This document shows, piece after piece, positions 58,241 to 64,000 of a stretch of 64,000 nucleotides of DNA. Origin of the DNA: Vibrio sp. Isolate34 (GTDB lineage: Bacteria; Pseudomonadota; Gammaproteobacteria; Enterobacterales; Vibrionaceae); the NCBI RefSeq assembly GCF_022397915.1, contig NZ_JAKEUO010000001.1, forward strand, positions 228,471 to 292,470, read 5' to 3'. A model generated the notes under the pieces. It was not told where the DNA came from and did not search any database. It worked only from the letters and a program-made list of their open reading frames with translations. Made by a program: the position numbers and the translations under genes. How positions within the stretch are numbered: position 1 is the stretch's first letter; every line of letters starts with the position of its first letter.

Positions 58241-59281
58241 TTAGTCTTCAGTAGAAGCGCTTCTTTCTAGCGGCAAGCACATAGTAAAACATGCGCCATC
58301 ACCTTCTTCTGAGATCAATTCCAGTCGGCCTTCATGCGCTCGACATACCATTTGTACAACCGCTAAACCTAAACCTGTCCCTTGAGAACGAGTGGTAAAG
58401 AATGGTTCCATAATTTTACCTTGAAGCTCTTTCGGTACACCGGGGCCACTGTCTTGTACTGATATCTTAAGCTCGCCGTTTACTGGTCTAAAAAACACAT
58501 CAATCTGCGATTCCTTGCCAGCAATTTGGACCGCATTCAAAACCAGATTACTTAATGCTGATGCGATGGCGTTGGCGTTACCAAACATTTGAGTCTCTTC
58601 GCCTTCAACTTCTTGGCAGTAATCAATCTGGTTGGATTTCAGTGCCGCTTCCACCATAGGATGAAATTCGGTAATCAATTCAGCGACAGTAAATGGCTTA
58701 ACCACCTTGTTGTCGCCACCTTTGGCAAACAACAGCATGTCATTCACTTGCTTCTCTAAGTCATGCAATCTATCCATAAGCTTAGATTGAAAACGTGTCT
58801 TTGTTGCCGGTGGCAGATTTGGCGCGGCAAGGTTGGATGCATACAACATCGCACTAGAAAGCGGCGTACGAACCTGATGGGCAAGCGAGGCCACCATTCT
58901 GCCTAATGACGACAAGCGTTGAAGATCACTAACGCGAGACTGTAAAAGACGAGTTTCTGTCAGGTCGGTAATCAAGATAAGTTGACCCGTGGTAGAAGCT
59001 GAAATCGCCAAACGTACTTTTCGTCCGTTTTTCAATGAGATCTCATGACCATCATCGTCTTTAGGGTCGAACGCACTTTGAATGACCGAAAACCACTTCT
59101 CGCCTACGAGCTCTACCCCAAGAATGCGGTGCGCTTCTGGGTTGGCTTCTCTCACTTCGCCATGTGTATCTAACAAGATGACCCCTGCTGGCATCACATC
59201 GAGCACTTGCTTATAGCGCTCTACCTGCTGCTCAACAGAATCTAGATGTGATTGATTTTCTGGTTCGTTAGATACGTGCAT
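58241..59281 (-). CDS. flrB: Flagellar sensor histidine kinase FlrB
   Basis: Cytoplasmic kinase for FlrC, about 346 aa (FleS/FlaL), with no membrane helices. A PAS domain lies at about 25-105 (VMPAGVILLDTHGEVREANPEA). The HisKA box MVASLAHQVRTPLSSAML holds the phospho-His135. The ATPase domain shows LSNLVLNAVQIA, SVQDSGPGVPKEL and GTGLGLAVVQMV. I use the ATG at 59281; GAGG is 12 bases away, and a TTG six codons upstream is an alternative. Confidence 0.95.
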   Translation of the reverse strand: MHVSNEPENQSHLDSVEQQVERYKQVLDVMPAGVILLDTHGEVREANPEAHRILGVELVGEKWFSVIQSAFDPKDDDGHEISLKNGRKVRLAISASTTGQLILITDLTETRLLQSRVSDLQRLSSLGRMVASLAHQVRTPLSSAMLYASNLAAPNLPPATKTRFQSKLMDRLHDLEKQVNDMLLFAKGGDNKVVKPFTVAELITEFHPMVEAALKSNQIDYCQEVEGEETQMFGNANAIASALSNLVLNAVQIAGKESQIDVFFRPVNGELKISVQDSGPGVPKELQGKIMEPFFTTRSQGTGLGLAVVQMVCRAHEGRLELISEEGDGACFTMCLPLERSASTED

Positions 59282-59309
59282 GTCAAAAATTTGCCTCAAA
59301 TACTAAAAC

Positions 59310-59338
59310 AGCCTGACACGTAAAACACGAATCAGGCT
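59310..59338 (-). terminator. Hairpin between flrA and flrB
   Basis: The 7-bp arms AGCCTGA and TCAGGCT, with partial inner pairing CGTG/CACG, are followed on the minus strand by GTTTTAG. It could end flrA transcripts; its place 29 bp before the flrB start means it would otherwise lie in the flrB leader. Confidence 0.5.
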
Positions 59339-59465
59339 ATTTGCTATATTTATCACATAGTTAAGCAAGCAACAACTCGACTATGGTTTATCAGTTCACT
59401 TAGCTAGCGTTACGAAACAGCTAAAATGTGCGTGCGAGTTTTCGTTTTCATCTAAAAACTGAGCA

Positions 59466-60932
59466 CTAACGCTGCAAGTTATATTTACGCATTTTTTCAA
59501 CCAAAGTGGTTCTGCGCATTCCAAGCATGTCAGCCGCACGAGCAACAATACCGCCCTGCGCTTCCAATGCTTGGTTGATCATATTCACTTCCATATCCGC
59601 GAGCAGCTCTTTCAGGTTTACCCCTTCTGGTGGTAGCTCTTGAGGTGCATTTGCGTTGTCAGCGATATCATCTTGCTGATCAAAGCTGAAATCTTCTGAG
59701 AACAAGTCAGCCAGTGCATCACGCTCTTGTTCTTCTTCGGACACAAAGCTATTAAACTCAGGCTGGAACTCAGGAATATCGCTGTATCGATACTTAGTTG
59801 GCAGATGGTTTACATCAACCAAGCTATTTGGATAGAGGATAACCATACGCTCAACTAGGTTCGCTAATTCACGAACGTTACCTGGCCAATAATGCTCCAT
59901 CAAAGAGTTAATCGCGCGAGGTGTAAAGCAAATAGGCATGCTGCCTTCCGCTTCCATTCGTGTCATTAGCTCTTGAAGCAACAGCGGAATGTCTTCTTTG
60001 CGATCTTGCAGCGCCGGCATTTCAATCGGGAATACATTCAAACGGTAATAAAGATCTTCACGGAACGAGTCATCTTCGATCATATCTTCAAGGTTGCGGT
60101 GTGTTGCCGCAATCACGCGAACATCAGCTTGAATCGTGCTGTTGCCACCTACACGCTCAAAGCATCGTTCTTGTAAGACGCGTAGCAGCTTAACCTGCAT
60201 CGCCATTGGCATATCGCCAATTTCATCAAGAAACAGTGTGCCACCTTCAGCCAATTCAAAGCGGCCTTTACGTGCAGTAATCGCACCCGTAAATGCGCCC
60301 TTCTCATGGCCGAACAGTTCGCTTTCTAATAAGTCTGGCGGAATTGCGCCACAGTTCACTGGCACGAAAGGCCCTGAACGACGTTTAGAGTGATAGTGAA
60401 TGTTACGCGCTACGACTTCTTTACCCGTGCCTGATTCACCAAGAATCAGCACATTCGCTTCTGTCGAAGAGACTTGTTCAATTAAGTGACGTACTTCTTG
60501 AATGCCAGCACTTTGACCGACTAGGCTGCGAAACAGTGTGTTCTTACGTGCCGAAGAGACAACTTGAACCCCCTTACGGCCTAAGAAGTCTTTACAGTGT
60601 CTTAATGCATCACTTAGTTGCGGGTAGTTAAGAGGAAGTTCAAGTTCACCAACAAAGTTAGTGAGCTCGTCAACCGGGTGATTATTTTTGCCAATCACTA
60701 ATAGTGGGATGTGATTGGCGTGAACAAGCTTTTCATTCAGTAATGCGTTGAAGCCTTTATTTTTAATTGAGCCAATGATGCAGCCGGCCCACTGTTGTGA
60801 CCAGTCAACCTTGCGCGCTTGTTCAGAGCTGATTACTTCGCAGCTCTCTCCTACAAACTCTAATATTGTGCTTAAATTGTGACGATCTTGAGCGTTATCG
60901 TCGACGACAAGCAGTTTTGCCAAACCTTGCAT
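59466..60932 (-). CDS. flrA: Master flagellar regulator FlrA
   Basis: Sigma-54 activator at the top of the flagellar cascade, 488 aa (FleQ/FlaK). The N-terminal domain is a degenerate receiver ([20 protein letters not shown]). The AAA+ domain carries [18 protein letters not shown], the loop [13 protein letters not shown] and [13 protein letters not shown]. The Fis-type helix-turn-helix is [20 protein letters not shown]. In Vibrio it activates flrBC and is inhibited by cyclic di-GMP. It is transcribed apart from fliS, which has its own terminator. Confidence 0.96.
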   Translation of the reverse strand: MQGLAKLLVVDDNAQDRHNLSTILEFVGESCEVISSEQARKVDWSQQWAGCIIGSIKNKGFNALLNEKLVHANHIPLLVIGKNNHPVDELTNFVGELELPLNYPQLSDALRHCKDFLGRKGVQVVSSARKNTLFRSLVGQSAGIQEVRHLIEQVSSTEANVLILGESGTGKEVVARNIHYHSKRRSGPFVPVNCGAIPPDLLESELFGHEKGAFTGAITARKGRFELAEGGTLFLDEIGDMPMAMQVKLLRVLQERCFERVGGNSTIQADVRVIAATHRNLEDMIEDDSFREDLYYRLNVFPIEMPALQDRKEDIPLLLQELMTRMEAEGSMPICFTPRAINSLMEHYWPGNVRELANLVERMVILYPNSLVDVNHLPTKYRYSDIPEFQPEFNSFVSEEEQERDALADLFSEDFSFDQQDDIADNANAPQELPPEGVNLKELLADMEVNMINQALEAQGGIVARAADMLGMRRTTLVEKMRKYNLQR

Positions 60933-61059
60933 AAGTAGGAATTATTGCCTTTATTTTGGTGCGATGCGGAAAAACAGTGAGCGACATAGTCCGTAAAACA
61001 GTGAGAAGTATCAATGATTATGGTCTACGTGGACAAATTTAGGAAATCAGCAACGAAAA

Positions 61060-61084
61060 AAGCCATTAGGCTATCTAATGGCTT
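61060..61084 (-). terminator. Terminator after fliS
   Basis: Perfect 10-bp stem AAGCCATTAG/CTAATGGCTT with loop GCTAT, followed on the minus strand by TTTTTTCG. It ends the flaG-fliD-flaI-fliS unit ahead of flrA. Confidence 0.88.
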
Positions 61085-61160
61085 CTATTTTATTTGATTA
61101 AAAAAATAAGGCAACCAACCAATTAAGGGATATGAGATTGGTTAAAACTGCAATTTTTCT

Positions 61161-61571
61161 TTAAATACCTACGTCAGCGGACGTCAAGTTGTGATATTCG
61201 TTCGGAATTTGGTCCCAAGCGCTCTTAATTTCACGAATAATATCGATAACATCATCAATAGGCTGTGGGTCATTTTTGTGATTTGCCGCAGAAATTTGCG
61301 TGATCATGAACTCATAAAGTTGATCTAGGTTTTTTGCAATATCGCCACCATCGTCCATAGATAGGCAACTACGTAGGCTAATAATGATATCTAGAGCCTT
61401 ACCAAGTCGCTCACCTTTCACTGGGATGTTACCAGCTTGCATTGCCGCTTTGCCTTGAATCAGACGCTCGATAGCGCCTGCCATTAGCATTTGTACAATT
61501 TTATGCGGTGAGGCAGCTGTTAGCTGACTATCCACTGATACCTTTTTATATGCCTGTAAAGAACCGCGCAT
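61161..61571 (-). CDS. fliS: Flagellin export chaperone FliS
   Basis: Helical chaperone that holds flagellin C-termini before export; 136 aa. The N-terminus MRGSLQAYKKVSVDSQLTAA, then SPHKIVQMLMAGAIERLIQG, is the typical FliS signature. 12 bp downstream of flaI. Confidence 0.95.
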   Translation of the reverse strand: MRGSLQAYKKVSVDSQLTAASPHKIVQMLMAGAIERLIQGKAAMQAGNIPVKGERLGKALDIIISLRSCLSMDDGGDIAKNLDQLYEFMITQISAANHKNDPQPIDDVIDIIREIKSAWDQIPNEYHNLTSADVGI

Positions 61572-61583
61572 AGTAAACCTCTT

Positions 61584-61889
61584 CTATAAAAACTTTTTGT
61601 ATTGTTGAACTGATTTAGCGCCGTGACGGTATTTGTGTAGGGTTTTACCTACTCGACTCGTCTCAGACTGCATCAATTCGACCAATTTTCTGGTTCTGGT
61701 AATGGCTTCAAACCATTCAGAACTTTGCTTAACGTCGGGGTGTGAGTCGATTAATTGAAGCACGTTTTGCAATAACTGTTCTCTGTTATCGACAAGCTGC
61801 GTTATTTCTTCAGCATTAATTTCACTAAATTCGAGCTTAGAGATAATTAGTTGATCTAGTTCACAAAGCTCTTGAAGCTGGCTATTCAT
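61584..61889 (-). CDS. flaI: FlaI, FliT-like flagellar chaperone
   Basis: 101-aa helical protein with no enzymatic motif, placed between fliD (flaH) and fliS (flaJ). That is the position of FlaI in Vibrio and of FliT in enteric bacteria, where it chaperones the FliD cap. The sequence is rich in Glu, Gln and Leu (ITQLVDNREQLLQNVLQLID). Call rests mostly on gene order. Confidence 0.82.
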   Translation of the reverse strand: MNSQLQELCELDQLIISKLEFSEINAEEITQLVDNREQLLQNVLQLIDSHPDVKQSSEWFEAITRTRKLVELMQSETSRVGKTLHKYRHGAKSVQQYKKFL

Positions 61890-61892
61890 CGA

Positions 61893-63920
61893 TTAGCCCA
61901 ACGCATTCATCATACTACCCAGCTGAGATTGCATCTTACTGGTCGCGTCTTGCATAGCTGTAAACTTAGAGTGGGTACGACTCTCCAAGCTATCCATGCG
62001 GCGATCGAGCGCGCTTTGGTCATCCGCTAAGCGGTAGTTTTGCTCGACTAAGCTCTTTTCTCTTGTACGAATCGAGCCTGTGATACCTGTGATACCTTGA
62101 ATCGCGTCTTCGACTTTTTTAGCAAAACCGTTGTTGCCACCGAAGAACTCTCCCAGCTTATCGAAGTTGTTGTTCAGTTGGCGGTCGAGCATGTCGTAGT
62201 TGATCTCTAACGAACCTTGTCTTGTGGTCGTGATACCAAACTCGGTCAAAGACTTTAGGTTGTCCGGCGCGCCTTCAATGCTTGATGAGAACACACCTTT
62301 TAATCGTGAGTCAGCGTTACGCACGGTACTGTCACCAGACAACGGCCCTTTTTGGCCAGTCGTTGGGTCAACGCCCGCCAAGTTTTTAGACACTTGGTAA
62401 AACTGATTGTAAGAATTAACAAAAGCTTCAATGTCTTGGCGAACACTATTACGGTCGTACTCCACACCAATCTCTGCCGGCGGCTTATCTTTGGGGGTTT
62501 TTCCTTTTACCGTAATATCGATGCCTTCCACGGCATCTTCAATTACATTGTTGTTACTTGAGAGCTGAGCTACGCCATCCAAGACAACCATTGAATCTTG
62601 TCCGGCTTGAACTTCCGTCATACCACTGTAAGTATCAAAAGACTCTTGAGCCTGAGCTAGGTCAGCTTGTGCTTTATCGACCTTTTCTAAAAGCTCACGC
62701 TCTTCCGGATCGAGTTTGGCACGCTCAATCTTTTTGGCTTGTTCAGCGGTCAATTCGCCTTTTTGAACTTTCTCTGCCAGCTCTGCTTTTTCTTGTGAGA
62801 TCTTTTCTTCGATACGAGTTTGTTCAGCCTCAAGCTTCTGCTGGGCTTCTTTTGGCGTCACGTAGGAATCTGTCAATGTACCTGAGGCAGCATTTGACCA
62901 CCCCGGAACATCGGGGGCTTTCTCTATCGCTTTTTCATCAAGCTCAAGTTCTGGTGTGTAGTAAGAATCAAGAAGCGTACCTGAGGCAGTTTCTGTCCAA
63001 CCTGGAATATTGTCTTCAGGCATGACAGATTTTGCCGCTTTAGCTGCGTCAAGGGCGGCTTGGCCGTCGGCGGCGGCTTGTTCGCCGTAGCTAAGACTTT
63101 GAGAGTCTTCGTCAGCAACGGAGGTAGAATCGGTTTGGGATGCAGGGATGACATTGCCGTCTTCATCGAGTGTTTCACTCGCATTAGGATCATCATTCGA
63201 AATCGCGTCATCAACGAGTTGTGCTGCTTTTCCTGCAGGAGTCAGAGCAAGAACGTCTTGAGCGGCAAGGCGAGCTTTCTCTAGCGCTTTAACACGCTCT
63301 TCTAGGGTTTTGTATTCGAGTTTTTTGAGAGGGTTGGCAGCATCAGATTCGACATTAATGCTGATCTGCTGATCGGAACCGGACTGGTTCGAGGCAACAA
63401 TAAGTCGCGGGCCTTCAACATCATTAATAACAGATGCGCGAACGCCTGGGTTGCTATCTGCGCCATTTATGCTGCGAACGATATCGATCAGTTTCGATCT
63501 ATCGCCAACTTGCACATCAAAGCTGTCATCACCAAGCGAAACCTGCAGCTTACCTGGGCCAAATTTCATGTCTTCTGATAGCACATCAGAAGCCACTTTA
63601 TGGCTTTGGGCAAGCTGCAACACATCGATGGCATATTTGCCAGCGATCGCTTCGGTAGTCGCGGTTGCAGAGACAAGCGCTTCATCGGTACTTTCCACTG
63701 TTCGCACAGCAAAAGCTTTTTCCTGACGAAAGTTTGTCATCAGGTTTTTCATCGAATCAAGGGATTCTCTGAGTCTTCCATAGGCACTAATGCTGGTATC
63801 GATTCGCGTTCGTTCATTGTCGATTCGTTGCTGTTTAGGTACACGCTCCGAATCAACAATTTTGCTGACCATGGAATTGATATCCATGCCAGACGAAATC
63901 CCCATTGGGCCAAAACTCAT
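61893..63920 (-). CDS. fliD: Flagellar cap protein FliD
   Basis: Filament cap, 675 aa, which promotes flagellin polymerisation at the tip. The N-terminal coiled region (GISSGMDINSMVSKIVDSER) and C-terminal region (RLADDQSALDRRMDSLESR) are typical. The central variable part (about 200-440) is larger than in enteric FliD. It contains a duplicated segment PGWTETASGTLLDSYYTP (306-323) and PGWSNAASGTLTDSYVTP (339-356), and a long Lys/Glu/Gln coiled coil (360-430). Ribosome-binding site GAGGTGG before the ATG. Confidence 0.95.
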   Translation of the reverse strand: MSFGPMGISSGMDINSMVSKIVDSERVPKQQRIDNERTRIDTSISAYGRLRESLDSMKNLMTNFRQEKAFAVRTVESTDEALVSATATTEAIAGKYAIDVLQLAQSHKVASDVLSEDMKFGPGKLQVSLGDDSFDVQVGDRSKLIDIVRSINGADSNPGVRASVINDVEGPRLIVASNQSGSDQQISINVESDAANPLKKLEYKTLEERVKALEKARLAAQDVLALTPAGKAAQLVDDAISNDDPNASETLDEDGNVIPASQTDSTSVADEDSQSLSYGEQAAADGQAALDAAKAAKSVMPEDNIPGWTETASGTLLDSYYTPELELDEKAIEKAPDVPGWSNAASGTLTDSYVTPKEAQQKLEAEQTRIEEKISQEKAELAEKVQKGELTAEQAKKIERAKLDPEERELLEKVDKAQADLAQAQESFDTYSGMTEVQAGQDSMVVLDGVAQLSSNNNVIEDAVEGIDITVKGKTPKDKPPAEIGVEYDRNSVRQDIEAFVNSYNQFYQVSKNLAGVDPTTGQKGPLSGDSTVRNADSRLKGVFSSSIEGAPDNLKSLTEFGITTTRQGSLEINYDMLDRQLNNNFDKLGEFFGGNNGFAKKVEDAIQGITGITGSIRTREKSLVEQNYRLADDQSALDRRMDSLESRTHSKFTAMQDATSKMQSQLGSMMNALG

Positions 63921-63942
63921 TAAACCACCTCAATAATACGAC

Positions 63943-64000
63943 TTAAACCTTCACCTCAAATATCCGACTATTCGAGTTTTGGGCTGCTAGGCGTCTTAGA
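63943..64000 (-). CDS. flaG: FlaG C-terminus (partial, runs off window)
   Basis: Eighteen codons plus stop are visible, reading LRRLAAQNSNSRIFEVKV. This resembles the end of Vibrio FlaG proteins, and flaG precedes fliD in Vibrio. FlaG affects filament length; the rest of the gene lies to the right of the window. Confidence 0.7.
   Translation of the reverse strand, partial: LRRLAAQNSNSRIFEVKV

Overview
The window reads as a chromosomal segment of a marine Vibrio, probably of the Splendidus clade. The basis is the gene content and order: flaG-fliD-flaI-fliS-flrABC, fliE-J, fliK-flhB, flhAFG-fliA-cheYZAB-parC-parP-cheW and a ccmA-I cluster form the polar-flagellum/chemotaxis/cytochrome-c block typical of Vibrio. 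Clade-level placement is an inference from remembered protein similarity, not a search. Almost everything lies on the minus strand; plus-strand genes are smrB, an insulinase-family peptidase, an ECF sigma/DUF3379 pair and two fadL genes.

Region 1 (1-4.4 kb) is a sugar-uptake locus in the order response regulator, sensor kinase, solute-binding protein, permease. It matches the Pseudomonas gltR-gtrS-gtsAB arrangement; the permease runs off the left edge. Region 2 (4.5-12.7 kb) holds single housekeeping genes: selO, a 33-residue membrane ORF, a LysE-family exporter, prmB, smrB, sixA and a large M16 peptidase. Region 3 (12.8-21.4 kb) concerns fatty acids: fadIJ with a FadR-like operator, a probable unannotated small RNA, an ECF sigma factor with a DUF3379 membrane protein, and two fadL paralogues, the first with a second FadR-like site. 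mlaA follows.

Region 4 (22.3-29.5 kb) is the complete cytochrome c maturation set ccmABCDEFGHI, read right to left. Region 5 (29.7-42.6 kb) is the chemotaxis and flagellar-number/placement operon flhA-flhF-flhG-fliA-cheY-cheZ-cheA-cheB-parC-parP-cheW-DUF2802. Here parP appears frameshifted close to its N-terminus and carries a long hexanucleotide repeat coding for Glu-Pro. Region 6 (42.9-64 kb) encodes the flagellar export apparatus, C-ring, MS ring, hook-length control, the FlrA/FlrB/FlrC regulators, the FliS and FlaI chaperones, the FliD cap and the last 18 codons of flaG.

Three good sigma-54 -24/-12 elements (upstream of flhA, fliK and fliE) divide the flagellar genes into transcription units, and rho-independent hairpins mark several operon ends. 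One such hairpin lies inside the fliE-J operon, between fliG and fliH. The items most worth following up are the candidate small RNA at 16.55-16.71 kb, the disrupted parP start, the three repeated [16 protein letters not shown] motifs in CheA, and the internal fliG/fliH terminator. No rRNA, tRNA, insertion sequence, prophage or CRISPR array was seen.
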